A DNA stretch of 61,042 bases from positions 1 to 61,042 of the forward strand of contig JAPOOU010000240.1 in NCBI GenBank assembly GCA_026713245.1. The letters are read 5' to 3'. Position 1 is the first letter of the stretch; each line of letters begins with the position of its first letter. The position numbers were made by a program, and so were the translations under genes. The notes below the pieces were generated by a model, which saw only the letters and a program-made list of their open reading frames with translations, was not told the DNA's origin and made no database searches. Of this stretch, positions 24,867-36,000 are shown piece after piece. This stretch comes from Chloroflexota bacterium (GTDB lineage: Bacteria; Chloroflexota; Anaerolineae; Aggregatilineales; Phototrophicaceae).

Positions 24867-25715
24867 TCAAGAAGTGAGTCGCAGCATGACCTTGTCGCCC
24901 GGTTGTACATCCAGGCGATCGGCCGCGCTTTCCTGGTTCGCGCAGATCTCAAGAAATCCGTTGCTGTCTATCTGCGCAAGGATGGCGCCGAGTTGCACTT
25001 CGTAATAGGCGTGCGAGATTCCATGAATGTTATGACTGTGAATGGTGACGTTGGCGCTGGCGGCGGACAGCCGCAGCGCCGGGATCTCGTCATTCCAGAG
25101 CGTATCAAGGGTCAGTTCATCAGCGCCCTCCCAGCGCAAGATGCCGATACTGGTGATTATGTTGCCGAAATGATCGATGTGCATGACCTCGCCGGTCACG
25201 CGCTGTCGGGAGTAAGTTAGCTGTGGTTTGGGAAAGGTGACGATCCGGTCCAGCTTTGGCCCCATATCCTTTAGAAGCGCGGGATCTCGCGCCAGGCGCG
25301 CGGCGGCTGGCGCGAAGATGTCGCGGCCATGAAAGGTGTGGCTGGCGCCGGGCAACTGGTATTCGGGGTTGTCCAGCGAGACCGCATGATATTCTGAATC
25401 GAGGTCAAACAAGCTGTAGCTGAGCACCCCGTTATCCGGCGCGACAAAGTGGTAACCGGCGCATCGCGCCGCGATTGGCTTGCGCGCGCTGCCGACGCCG
25501 GGATCCACGACCACACAGAAGACCGTGCCTTGTGGAAAATAGCGGTAGCTGTTCAAGAGCGCGAATGCGCCTTCACGAAGTTGCTGCGGTCCGATGGCAT
25601 GCGTGATATCGACGATCTGTAATCCAGGCGCAATACCAAGCATCACCGCTTTCATTGTGCCGACGTAAGTGTCTTCAGTACCGAAGTCGGTCAAGATCGC
25701 TGCGATTTCTGTCAT
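24867..25715 (-). CDS. S-adenosyl-L-methionine hydroxide adenosyltransferase (SAM hydrolase, DUF62)
   Basis: 282 residues, normal family length. N-terminal AAILTDFGTEDTYVGTMKAVML with the conserved DFG and Y; then VVVDPGVGSARKPI, VAPDNGVLS and HGRDIFAPAAARLA, the SAM-binding and catalytic regions of the fluorinase/chlorinase fold. Most bacterial members hydrolyse SAM to adenosine and methionine using water rather than halide; the fluorinase-specific loop is not apparent. Stand-alone gene. Cytoplasmic. Confidence 0.92.
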   Translation of the reverse strand: MTEIAAILTDFGTEDTYVGTMKAVMLGIAPGLQIVDITHAIGPQQLREGAFALLNSYRYFPQGTVFCVVVDPGVGSARKPIAARCAGYHFVAPDNGVLSYSLFDLDSEYHAVSLDNPEYQLPGASHTFHGRDIFAPAAARLARDPALLKDMGPKLDRIVTFPKPQLTYSRQRVTGEVMHIDHFGNIITSIGILRWEGADELTLDTLWNDEIPALRLSAASANVTIHSHNIHGISHAYYEVQLGAILAQIDSNGFLEICANQESAADRLDVQPGDKVMLRLTS

Positions 25716-25848
25716 TAGGCGCTCTTTCGCTGCGGAGGTCTCGTTAGCTATATATTAGCGTATTCTGTTGCCGAGCGAGATTGAAAGCGTCCGGGATGCG
25801 AAATCCGCAGCGCGCCGCTACAATGGGTGCATCAACGAGGGAAGCGTG

Positions 25849-26994
25849 ATGTATCGCAACCGGTCGCAGCTAGAGCAGCAAGAATTGGACACGCTCGCGC
25901 CATACGCGCAATTCAGTCGGCATTCGCGCGGTCGTTTGCACCACGAAGCCGAGCCGCGCTATCGCACCGCTTTTCAACGCGACCGGGATCGCATTGTGCA
26001 TTGCGCGGCGTTTCGTCTGCTCGAATACAAAACGCAGGTATTCGTCAATGATGCGGGAGACTACTTTCGCACGCGGCTGACGCATACGCTTGAGGTCGCG
26101 CAGATCGGCCGTACGCTGGCGCGCGCGCTGGGCGCCAATGAAGACTTGGTCGAAGCCATCTGTCTGGCTCACGATCTGGGACATCCGCCCTTCGGGCATG
26201 CCGGCGAAGACATTTTGAACCAGCTCATGGCCGATCGGGGCGGCTTCAACCACAATCATCAGAGTTTTCGGGTGGTGACAAAACTGGAGCAGCGCTACCC
26301 GAAATGGAAAGGCTTGAATTTGACAGCCGAGACCCTGGAAGGCATCGCCAAGCACGAAACGGAATATGACATCAGCCACTTATCGGGTATCGAGACGGAG
26401 ACGGGGGCGAGCCTGGAGGCGCAGATCGCAAATATTGCCGACGAATTGGCCTACAACGCTCATGATCTCGACGACGGCCTGCAAGCCGGGCTCATCCGTA
26501 GCGAGCAATTGCAGGTCCTGGATATCTGGCGAATTGTTACGGATCGACTGGGATGGACCGGCGGCGTACTGGACGAGGTGGACCGGCATCATGTCATCCG
26601 GGAACTGGTTGGCATGCAGGTCGATGATGTCCTGCAAAGCAGCGCCGTGAACATCCAAGCGGTGAATCCCCGAAGGTCATTGGATGTGCAGCGCCGGTCG
26701 CAACCGCTGGTAAGTCATAGCCAGCTCCAGGAGGGACACAATCGCGCTCTCAAGGACTTTCTCTTTGAGAACATGTATCGGCACTATAGAATCGTGCGTA
26801 TGCAGACCCGGGCCGAACAAATCTTGCAGGCCTTGTTCAGCGGGTATATGAAAGAACCGCGGCAATTACCGGACGAATATCGCGCCAGGCTGGGCCGGGA
26901 AGAAACGGAGCGCGTCGTGGCGGACTACATCGCGAGCCTGACCGACCGCAGCGCGTATTTTGAGTATCGACAATTCTTTGACCCAAAATCATGA
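25849..26994 (+). CDS. dgt: Deoxyguanosinetriphosphate triphosphohydrolase-like HD protein (dGTPase)
   Basis: 381 residues from ATG 25849, chosen for the GAGGG site seven bases upstream; an earlier in-frame start adds an unconserved stretch. The HD metal ligands are His79 in RLTHTLEVAQIGR and His108-Asp109 in AHDLGHPPFGHAGE. N-terminal FQRDRDRIVHCAAFRLLEYKTQVF is typical of dGTPase-like proteins. It hydrolyses dNTPs to nucleosides and triphosphate, adjusting pools. The TGA stop is the first base triplet into an R1 repeat. Confidence 0.93.
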   Translation: MYRNRSQLEQQELDTLAPYAQFSRHSRGRLHHEAEPRYRTAFQRDRDRIVHCAAFRLLEYKTQVFVNDAGDYFRTRLTHTLEVAQIGRTLARALGANEDLVEAICLAHDLGHPPFGHAGEDILNQLMADRGGFNHNHQSFRVVTKLEQRYPKWKGLNLTAETLEGIAKHETEYDISHLSGIETETGASLEAQIANIADELAYNAHDLDDGLQAGLIRSEQLQVLDIWRIVTDRLGWTGGVLDEVDRHHVIRELVGMQVDDVLQSSAVNIQAVNPRRSLDVQRRSQPLVSHSQLQEGHNRALKDFLFENMYRHYRIVRMQTRAEQILQALFSGYMKEPRQLPDEYRARLGREETERVVADYIASLTDRSAYFEYRQFFDPKS

Positions 26995-27075
26995 GCCGCG
27001 CGGCGGCAGCGAAAAGGTGTGCCGCGCTTACTCAAAACTGCAAGTCTTCTTGGCACAAGAGCGGCGCGGATAATC
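26994..27075 (+). repeat. R1 dispersed repeat, copy C
   Basis: AGCCGCGCGGCGGCAGCGAA, then AAAGGTGTGCCGCGCTTAC and CACAAGAGCGGCGCGG; more diverged than copies A, B and F. It begins on the last base of the dgt stop codon. Confidence 0.75.
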
Positions 27076-27097
27076 TAAGCGGGAGCGGGGATTGGCA

Positions 27098-28387
27098 ATG
27101 CCGGGAGAAACGCTGCTAAACCAACGCTATGAGCTGGTTGCCCAACAGGGTTCCGGGGGCATGTCGGTCATCTACAAGTCTCTCGACCGCATGCTCGGTC
27201 GCATGGTCGCTATCAAGATCCTGCGACCGAGCTTGACCCAAGACCCGGCTTTTTTGGAGAAGTTCCAACAGGAAGCGCGCAGCGTCGCCATGATGTCGCA
27301 CCCCAATATCGTGACCGTGCACGATGTGGGCAGCGACGGGCATACCCATTACATCGTGATGGAAATGATTGAGGGGCAGGACCTGAAGAAAGTCATCCGG
27401 TCGCGCGGCGCGTTGCCCCTGGACCGGGCGCTCGATTACGGCATCCAGATTTGCGCCGGACTTGGCTTCGCGCATCGCTCGCAGTTGGTTCACGCCGACG
27501 TGAAGCCGCAGAACATATTGATCAATCGCGACGGTGTCATCAAAGTCACGGATTTCGGCATCGCCCAGGCTTATACGGACACCATGCCGCCGACGCGCAG
27601 CGAAGTCGTTTGGGGCAGCCCGCATTACTTCGCGCCGGAACAGGCGCGGGGAGAGAAACCCTCGCCCGCGTCCGACGTCTATTCGATCGGCGTTGTCTTG
27701 TTCGAGATGTTCACCGGCCGCCTGCCCTACATTGGCGCCTCCCAAAGGGAGCTGGCGCTGGCGCATATCCAGTCCGAGATTCCACAGGCGACCGAGATCA
27801 ATCCGAAGCTGCCCGAGGAAATTAGCGCCGTCATCGCCAAGGTGATGAGCAAGCGGCCGAATGATCGATACAAGCATGCGGATCAGTTGGGCCACATTCT
27901 GCAGCGGGCGCGCGAACGCGCGAAGTACGCGCAAATGCATAGTGAGAGCGGTCGCATAGCGGCGCCGACCATGGCCGGGAACCCGCCCTCCTCATCGTCC
28001 GCGTCAGATCCGGGGCCGCAAGCGCCGAGCTTTACGCCGACCCCGGGCGCCGCGTCCGTCGGCCCGTTTCCGCCGGCGAATGCGCGACCGCAGGTTCCGG
28101 TTGCGCCGGCGCAAGCCATGGCAAATGCCGCGCCGTCACAGTCGCCCGCTTCGGCTCCCGGGCAAGCGGCGGCGAAGATACCGGGTCCGCCACTCGCACA
28201 GTTCAATCCGGATGGCAGTCGCAGGCTTGACGCCACGGGCAGTTTCACCGGGCCCCTGATTCCGCAACGGCAAGCAAAGAGAGATGGCCTGGATTTGGTG
28301 ACGCTAATTCTGATTGCCCTGGCCTTCTGCGCGGTTGCCGGGTTGGCGCCGCTGTACCTTTTCGGCGTGTTTCCAATCTTGAGCTGA
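27098..28387 (+). CDS. Membrane-anchored Ser/Thr protein kinase (Hanks type)
   Basis: 429 residues from ATG 27098. Kinase domain residues ~11-275: glycine loop QGSGGMSVIYK, Lys40 in VAIKIL, catalytic loop HADVKPQN with Asp134 (HAD in place of HRD), DFG at 152-154 and FAPEQARG. Replacement of the HRD arginine by Ala suggests it may not depend on activation-loop phosphorylation. A Pro/Ala-rich linker of ~120 residues leads to one membrane segment at the extreme C-terminus (VTLILIALAFCAVAGLAPLYLFGVF) with no extracellular sensor domain. PknB-like in the kinase part; PASTA repeats are absent. Confidence 0.93.
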   Translation: MPGETLLNQRYELVAQQGSGGMSVIYKSLDRMLGRMVAIKILRPSLTQDPAFLEKFQQEARSVAMMSHPNIVTVHDVGSDGHTHYIVMEMIEGQDLKKVIRSRGALPLDRALDYGIQICAGLGFAHRSQLVHADVKPQNILINRDGVIKVTDFGIAQAYTDTMPPTRSEVVWGSPHYFAPEQARGEKPSPASDVYSIGVVLFEMFTGRLPYIGASQRELALAHIQSEIPQATEINPKLPEEISAVIAKVMSKRPNDRYKHADQLGHILQRARERAKYAQMHSESGRIAAPTMAGNPPSSSSASDPGPQAPSFTPTPGAASVGPFPPANARPQVPVAPAQAMANAAPSQSPASAPGQAAAKIPGPPLAQFNPDGSRRLDATGSFTGPLIPQRQAKRDGLDLVTLILIALAFCAVAGLAPLYLFGVFPILS

Positions 28388-28456
28388 CAGGGAAGAATCA
28401 CCACGGCGGCACAGAAGTAGGTCCAAGTAAGTCGTGCGAAAACGCGATCCGTGCGA

Positions 28457-28506
28457 TTCTACCCCATCCCCCGGCCCCTTCCCCGAGGCATCAGGGAAGG
28501 GGAGCG
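28457..28506 (+). repeat. R2 C-rich repeat, short form
   Basis: Starts with the same ATTCTACCCCATCCCCCGGCC as the full copies and ends GCATCAGGGAAGGGGAGC, but lacks the central CGCTAAACGGGGGG hairpin. Confidence 0.65.
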
Positions 28507-28607
28507 CTTTTGGCGAGGTTTGGATTAGATCCATAATTCTCACAATAAATGCAATTATTTCGCATTATTTTTTTTGGAACTACTGAGAACACGGAGAGGG
28601 ATGTTGC

Positions 28608-28720
28608 GGGCGAGCCAAGGCTCGCCCCTACGCTTTTCGACGTGACTGTAGATAGTATGTTTCGGGTGACCCAAGGGCCGCGCCTACGCTTTTCGGCGCG
28701 ATTGTAGATGGGATGTTTCG
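28608..28720 (+). repeat. Two tandem R3-type hairpin units
   Basis: GCGGGCGAGCCAAGGCTCGCCCCTACGC and then CGGGTGACCCAAGGGCCGCGCCTACGC, each followed by TTTTCG and GATTGTAGAT/GACTGTAGAT words, about 60 bases apart. Confidence 0.6.
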
Positions 28721-28772
28721 GGCGACGTGATTGGTGGCTTTGTAGTCTGCCGGTTTACGGGGGCGGTTTTCA

Positions 28773-30509
28773 TCAAGCGCGGCGGAATTCGAGGGCCAAT
28801 TGTTCGCGCGTCAGGCGAATCAGCGTATTGTTTCCGCTGGGCGACGCTAAGGGCGACGCGCAACGCTCCAACTGCGCCACGAGCGATTGCATTTCTTCCA
28901 TGGACAAGATCTGTCCGCTTTTGACCGCCGCGACCGCGGCCAGTGCGGCAATCGCTTCTTCCCTTCCCTTGCGCTTTCGCGACAGATTCTCCAGCATGGT
29001 GGGGAATACGTCGGCGAGGCGGGACGAGGCAATGACCTGTGGACAGGCCCGGAAGACGTAGGTATGCGGTCCGAAGGATTCGATCTCGAATCCCAATTCG
29101 GAGAGTACCCCCGCGCATTCGCCCAGCACAATGTCATGCTCCGGTGACAGCAAGACTGTCTGGCTGTCGCTCACGGGCGCCGCGAGGGGCGAATCAGCGC
29201 GCTGTTCTTCGCAGATCTTTTCGTAGAGAATGCGCTCGTGGGCGGCGTTTTGGTCTATCAAGTAAAGCCCGGCCGGTCCTTCCGCCACAATATACGTAGC
29301 GCCAATTTGCCCAACGACGCGCAGAATCGGCAGCGTGCGAGGTTTGGCGGGGGCGTCGGCTGCTTCCGGGATGTATCCGAGATCGGCATCGTGAAAGGAG
29401 TCTTCTGTGGCAGTCCGGGCAAAAGAGGGCGCGGGACGCCGGTAGTCTATGGCTTCATTTGTGAAGCCGTCCGTCCGCCACTGATCGGCATCTGGTTCAT
29501 CAAGATCCGCCTCCAAAAGGGCTTGGCGCAGCGCTCGCTGCACAGTCGAAAATACCTGGCTCGGATCGCGAAAACGAACCTGGGCTTTGGTGGGATGGAC
29601 ATTGACGTCGACGAATTCGGTCGGCAGTGAGATCAGCAGTACGGCAAAAGGAAAGGTCCCGGACTTGATCATGCCTTCATAAGCCCCGGTGACGGCGTGG
29701 CTGAGGGAATTGTCTTGTATGGCTCGGCCATTGACGAAGAGGGCAATGCGCGATCGATCTCTTCGCGTTAAGTCTGGTAAGGATGTGTAGCCGCGAACAG
29801 CGATGGTCGGCTGCGCGATTCTGGCCGGACTCGAAGTCTCAATCCCGATCATGCGCTTGAAATGGTTGCGGCCGAAGACGCCCGCCACGACGTCGGCAAG
29901 ATCGCCGCGACCGGAGGAGCGAAATTGCTCGCGCTCATCTTGTTTCAGTGTGAAGGCAATATGCGGATAGGCCATGGCGTAACGCGTGACAACTCCGTGA
30001 ATATTGCGCTTCTCGGTTCGGTCCGATTTGAGAAACTTCAAGCGGGCGGGCGTATTGAAGAAGAGATTCTCGACCGCAACAACCGTACCGGCGGGGGCGC
30101 CAATCGGGCGTTGACGCTCAACCCGACCCCCATTCAAGCGCAGGGATATTCCCATGGGATCATCGCGATGTCGGGTGATAATGGTGGTTTGGCTGACAGC
30201 GGCGATGCTGGCGAGAGCCTCGCCGCGAAAGCCCAGGGTCGACAAATCTTGCAGATCTTCTGTCGCGCGCAACTTGCTGGTGGCGTGTCGCTTGCAGGCC
30301 AGCTCGATTTCCATACCGGGAATGCCGGCGCCATTGTCCGACACGCGGATCAGCTGTCTGCCGCCGGCCACAGACTCCACGCGCAGCGATGAGGCGCCGG
30401 CGTCGATCGCGTTTTCGATCAACTCCTTAACCGCGGAGGCTGGACGTTCGACGGCTTCGCCGGCTGCGATCCGCGCGACGACCTCTTCCGGCAGGACGAT
30501 TATCTCCAT
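28773..30509 (-). CDS. mutL: DNA mismatch repair protein MutL, endonuclease motifs degenerate
   Basis: 578 residues from ATG 30509 (MEIIVLPEEVVARIAAGEAVE), rejecting an upstream in-frame extension. The GHL ATPase is intact: ELIENAIDAGAS (Glu32, Asn33), SDNGAGI, STLGFRGEALASIA. It couples MutS mismatch recognition to strand removal. The C-terminal domain has DQNAAHERILYE (419-430), where endonuclease-type MutL has DQHA; the ACR-like helix reads ALAAVAAVKSG with no Cys, and the terminal CPHGRP motif is replaced by ASPSGNN. So it probably cannot nick DNA itself. Stand-alone gene. Confidence 0.93.
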   Translation of the reverse strand: MEIIVLPEEVVARIAAGEAVERPASAVKELIENAIDAGASSLRVESVAGGRQLIRVSDNGAGIPGMEIELACKRHATSKLRATEDLQDLSTLGFRGEALASIAAVSQTTIITRHRDDPMGISLRLNGGRVERQRPIGAPAGTVVAVENLFFNTPARLKFLKSDRTEKRNIHGVVTRYAMAYPHIAFTLKQDEREQFRSSGRGDLADVVAGVFGRNHFKRMIGIETSSPARIAQPTIAVRGYTSLPDLTRRDRSRIALFVNGRAIQDNSLSHAVTGAYEGMIKSGTFPFAVLLISLPTEFVDVNVHPTKAQVRFRDPSQVFSTVQRALRQALLEADLDEPDADQWRTDGFTNEAIDYRRPAPSFARTATEDSFHDADLGYIPEAADAPAKPRTLPILRVVGQIGATYIVAEGPAGLYLIDQNAAHERILYEKICEEQRADSPLAAPVSDSQTVLLSPEHDIVLGECAGVLSELGFEIESFGPHTYVFRACPQVIASSRLADVFPTMLENLSRKRKGREEAIAALAAVAAVKSGQILSMEEMQSLVAQLERCASPLASPSGNNTLIRLTREQLALEFRRA

Positions 30510-30607
30510 CGTTGATTCATGTTCCTCAGCGTCGGCATATTCAATCGAGTATAGCAGAAAGTACCGGGGTATGATTGGCGCTGCCGCGCGAAGGGCGCGG
30601 AGGGATG

Positions 30608-30695
30608 CGTTTCGGGCGACCCAAGGGTCGCGTAGGTCGCGTAGGTCGCGTAGACACTGACCGCCGACACTGACCGCCGGTCGCCCCTGGGGGTT
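30608..30695 (+). repeat. R3 repeat with short tandem GTAGGTCGC units
   Basis: GGGCGACCCAAGGGTCGCGTAGG, then GTCGCGTAGGTCGCGTAG (a 9-base unit repeated three times), then two ACACTGACCGCCG units, ending CGGTCGCCCC. It looks like local slippage inside an R3 element. Confidence 0.6.
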
Positions 30696-30891
30696 TCGAG
30701 GTGACTGTGTAGGGGGCAAGGCGCGAAGACACAGCCCTAGGCCATTGGCTGACCCATTACATCTGTGACTCTGTCCCAGGGCAATCGCTTCAAAATGAAT
30801 ATGCGCTTTTATGAATATATTACAAACTTAAATTTAACTACAGAAACACAGAAGTAATTGCAAGTAAGTCGCGTAAAAAAGCGAGCCTTGT

Positions 30892-30979
30892 AGCCGCTCG
30901 GCGGCGGCGGAAAGGTCTGTCGCGCTCACGCAAAATCGTAAGCCTTCCCGTCGCATGATCAACGCGGTTTACGTGAACC
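30892..30979 (+). repeat. R1 dispersed repeat, copy D
   Basis: AGCCGCTCGGCGGCGGCGG, then AAAGGTCTGTCGCGCTCACGC, and CGTCGCATGATCAACGCGGTTTAC. Confidence 0.85.
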
Positions 30980-30982
30980 GGG

Positions 30983-31054
30983 ACGACCAATCTGGTCGCC
31001 CGCCGCCGCGGCGACTTGTGGTTTCGGGCGACATGGTATGTCGCCTCTACAGAG
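30983..31054 (-). repeat. R3 compound repeat, inverse of 37250-37327
   Basis: GACGACCAATCTGGTCGCCC, GCCGCCGCGGCG, ACTTGTGGTTTCGGGCGAC and ATGGTATGTCGCC appear here in the reverse order and strand of the unit at 37250-37327. Confidence 0.7.
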
Positions 31055-31296
31055 CGTTGCTTTAGCAAAAGTTGCATTACTTTATTGGTTATACTGATAG
31101 CATAGAGAAAAGTCTTTCATTTATAAAATTGTGAAATTGCACTGCTATTTTGGATGCCGGTACAGACATTTTTACCCATTAGCGCCAAGATCCTAAAGGA
31201 GTTCTGTCTTGAATAGAATCAAACTCGGCGTCCTCGGCGCCCTCGGTGGTTAAAAACAATTTGAAGCGATTGCCCTGTGCTCTATCCAGATTTCAC

Positions 31297-31325
31297 TTGA
31301 TCGACTGACGGCGCGCGGCTACAAT
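31297..31325 (+). promoter_or_regulatory. Promoter of the tRNA-Thr gene
   Basis: TTGATC (31297-31302), 17-base spacer, TACAAT (31320-31325); predicted start near 31332, a few bases before the tRNA 5' end. Confidence 0.65.
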
Positions 31326-31338
31326 GTTGTTATGTTGC

Positions 31339-31411
31339 GCCACCCTAGCTCAATTGGCAGAGCGATCGCTTCGTAAGCGATAGGTTATGGGTTCAAGTCC
31401 CATGGGTGGCT
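31339..31411 (+). tRNA. tRNA-Thr (anticodon CGT)
   Basis: 73 bases fold as a standard cloverleaf: acceptor GCCACCC/GGGTGGC, D stem GCTC/GAGC, anticodon stem ATCGC/GCGAT around TTCGTAA (anticodon CGT, reading ACG), T arm ATGGG-TTCAAGT-CCCAT. The discriminator is T and CCA is not encoded. Confidence 0.96.
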
Positions 31412-31496
31412 ATCATCAAAATCATGCGTCGCAAAACTTAACATTCGAATAGCACAAAACGATGATCGGGAGGAGTAGGCAAGCTCCTTCGCAATC

Positions 31497-31577
31497 AGCC
31501 GCGCGGCGGCAGTGAAAAGGCCTGCCGCGTTCAGGCACAGTAATAAACCTTCTGCTCGCATGAGCAAGGGGGTTTAT
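31497..31577 (+). repeat. R1 dispersed repeat, copy E
   Basis: AGCCGCGCGGCGGCAGTGAA, AAGGCCTGCCGCGTTCAGGC, then CTGCTCGCATGAGCAAGG with a compensated CTCGCATGAG hairpin. A diverged copy just before the valS leader. Confidence 0.75.
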
Positions 31578-31584
31578 TCGATCA

Positions 31585-31795
31585 GAGAATGCGGGTCATA
31601 GTCTGGAAGCCCGCTTGCGAAGCCTTGTCGAAAGTCGCCCGGGAGTTGCCCGAAAGAACGCATCCGCAAGTAGACTCGGGACGGTTCACGCCCGTTATCG
31701 CGTTTCGAGCGCAGTGGACCTTTGTCCGCTGAAACAAGGTGGTACCGCGGGGCTGAGCCTCCCGTCCTTGTACAGGGCGGGAGGCTTTTTGATCC
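31585..31795 (+). promoter_or_regulatory. T-box leader with intrinsic terminator controlling valS
   Basis: The T-box sequence AAGGTGGTACCGCGG lies at 31736-31750. Its TGGT bulge would pair with the ACCA end of uncharged tRNA-Val. Upstream, TGCGGGT (about 31588) and ATCCGCA (about 31671) can close stem I, and AGTGGAC/GTCCGCT forms stem III. The terminator GCCTCCCG/CGGGAGGC (31757-31785) with five T residues follows; T-box binding to uncharged tRNA would prevent it. I could not place the valine specifier codon with certainty. Confidence 0.88.
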
Positions 31796-31802
31796 CTAAC
31801 GG

Positions 31803-31896
31803 AGCCGCTCGGCGGCAGCGAAAAGGTCCCAGGAATGTCGCGCTCACGCAAAATCGTAACCCTTCCCGTCGCATGAGCGACGCGGTTTACGTAAAC
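31803..31896 (+). repeat. R1 dispersed repeat, copy F, inside the valS leader
   Basis: AGCCGCTCGGCGGCAGCGAA, the long variant GTCCCAGGAATGTCGCGCTC, CGTCGCATGAGCGACGCGG and TTTACGTAAAC. It sits between the T-box terminator and the valS ribosome site. Confidence 0.85.
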
Positions 31897-31914
31897 AGGA
31901 GGAGAACAAGAGCC

Positions 31915-34560
<2,646 letters not shown>

Positions 34561-34680
34561 TTCAATCTCGCAGCAGATCGAATCGGCAAATGCCGTCGTA
34601 CGATAGGCCTGCGTCATCCGGCAAGCCTCGAATAGCGCCCTCCCTATCCGGTATAATGAGTCTGCGAGGGAGGATTTCGC

Positions 34681-36000
34681 TTGTCCGAATCATACAAACG
34701 CTGTCCGATTTGCGAAGCGCGCAATCATGGCAATGCCAGCACCTGTTCGACTTGCGGAACGACGATAGAGGATGTCGAGGCGCAAGCGCTCGCGGATGAA
34801 AGCCAGCTGGCCCCGAGAGCCTACGACTATCGTCATGGCGAGACCGATCTGTATGAGGGGGCGCTGAATGTCACTGCGCGCAGGCTCTTTGCAGGCATCG
34901 CCGTCGTTGGGATCGCGCTGCTGGGCGTCACTGTCCTGGCAATTGTCAGCGATCTATCTGGACGCGAAAATGTCCCGCTCGGCGAATTGTCACCGAGCGC
35001 GGCGCCTACGCGCCCGAGTTTTGCAACTGTGACGCCGGGCTTTCCCAGCCCGGTTCCCAGTCCAACGCCTTTGCCAACGCTGGTACCGAGCGAAACCCCG
35101 ACCCCGTCGCCGTGCATCCATCGAGTCGCCGCGGGAGACTCATTAATCAGCATTATCGCGGGTTGCGGATACCGCAAACTGGATATCTTGCCAACCGTGA
35201 AAGCGATTAACGGTATCGTTGATGAAACGCGCATTCAGGTCGGCCAGGAAATCGTCGTGCCTTTGCCCAGCGCCACGCGCGATCCGCTTTCGGAGTCGGT
35301 TCCACAATTGAACGCTGCCGCGAGCGTGGATGATACGCCAGCCTCAGAGGGATTGGCATTGCTGTCTTTCGATCCATTCGCGCCGACGGAGACGCCCACG
35401 ATATTGCCGGGATTGACATGGCATACGGTTGCCGCAGGAGACAGCATGATCGCCATCGCCGTGCAATACGATACCGACGCCAAGAACCTTTCCGACCTGA
35501 ACCCGGAAGTGGCATTTGCCTTGTGCGATTTTAGCTTGCCCTACGGTGGAGGCGAGTGCATTGTCGAATTGATCGAAGGGCAGACCTTGCGCGTACCGGC
35601 GCCCACCGCCACCATAACGCCTGTGCCAACACTCTCCGGCAGCGAAACCCCTGTGCCGCCGGCCACGGCCACGGTCAACGCGCCATTCGCTGTTGGCCCG
35701 CCCGATCGCGCGTTTTTCGGCGCGAGCGACCAGATCACTCTGCGTTGGGTAGCCACGGGGACGCTGGCGGCGGATGAAGTGTTTCGGGTCGCCTTTTCCG
35801 AGGTCGGCGCCGTCGACAGGTTCACGGCCGATACGCGCGATCTTTTTTTCATATTGCCAAGACGATGGCAGGCGGACGATGACCAACGCCACACGTATAT
35901 TTGGCAAGTGTCGATAGTTGACCAAACTACCGACGCTTCGCCGCAGGCGACGGGTATACGGACTTTGGTTTGGGAGGGCTCTGGAGGCAGTACATCGTGA
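34681..36000 (+). CDS. Zinc-ribbon, membrane-anchored LysM protein
   Basis: 439 residues from TTG 34681, with GGGAGG at about eight bases. Order: a CPIC...CSTC zinc ribbon (residues 9-26), a single membrane segment (LFAGIAVVGIALLGVTVLAIV, ~63-83), a Pro/Thr-rich linker, a first LysM (CIHRVAAGDSLISIIAGCGY), a second LysM (TWHTVAAGDSMIAIAVQYDT), another PTPT linker and a C-terminal Ig-like domain (FAVGPPDRAFFGASDQITLRWVA). The ribbon would be cytoplasmic and the LysM domains outside, binding peptidoglycan or another glycan. It overlaps the next LysM gene by GTGA. Confidence 0.85.
   Translation: MSESYKRCPICEARNHGNASTCSTCGTTIEDVEAQALADESQLAPRAYDYRHGETDLYEGALNVTARRLFAGIAVVGIALLGVTVLAIVSDLSGRENVPLGELSPSAAPTRPSFATVTPGFPSPVPSPTPLPTLVPSETPTPSPCIHRVAAGDSLISIIAGCGYRKLDILPTVKAINGIVDETRIQVGQEIVVPLPSATRDPLSESVPQLNAAASVDDTPASEGLALLSFDPFAPTETPTILPGLTWHTVAAGDSMIAIAVQYDTDAKNLSDLNPEVAFALCDFSLPYGGGECIVELIEGQTLRVPAPTATITPVPTLSGSETPVPPATATVNAPFAVGPPDRAFFGASDQITLRWVATGTLAADEVFRVAFSEVGAVDRFTADTRDLFFILPRRWQADDDQRHTYIWQVSIVDQTTDASPQATGIRTLVWEGSGGSTS

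Larger units (their letters stand above)
28388..28772. other. Intergenic region made of dispersed repeats
   Basis: No gene supported. A short R2 unit (28457-28506: ACCCCATCCCCCGGCC then AAGGGGAGCG), then two GGGCGAGCC/GGGTGACCC R3-type hairpins with CCTACGCTTTTCG tails (about 28610-28715). Confidence 0.65.
30510..31338. other. Intergenic region with several repeats before tRNA-Thr
   Basis: No gene supported over ~830 bases. It holds R3 units (about 30608-30695), an R1 repeat (30892-30979), an R3 compound unit (30983-31054) that is the inverse of 37250-37327, an inverted CCACCGAGGGCGCCGAGG word (about 31225-31252), AT-rich DNA (31060-31200) and the tRNA promoter. Confidence 0.65.

Noticed and set aside
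34639..34673. CCTCCCT/AGGGAGG inverted repeat that could hide the ribosome site of the zinc-ribbon LysM gene
   Set aside because: The upstream arm lies before the probable -10 (TATAAT at 34652-34657) and so would not be in the transcript.
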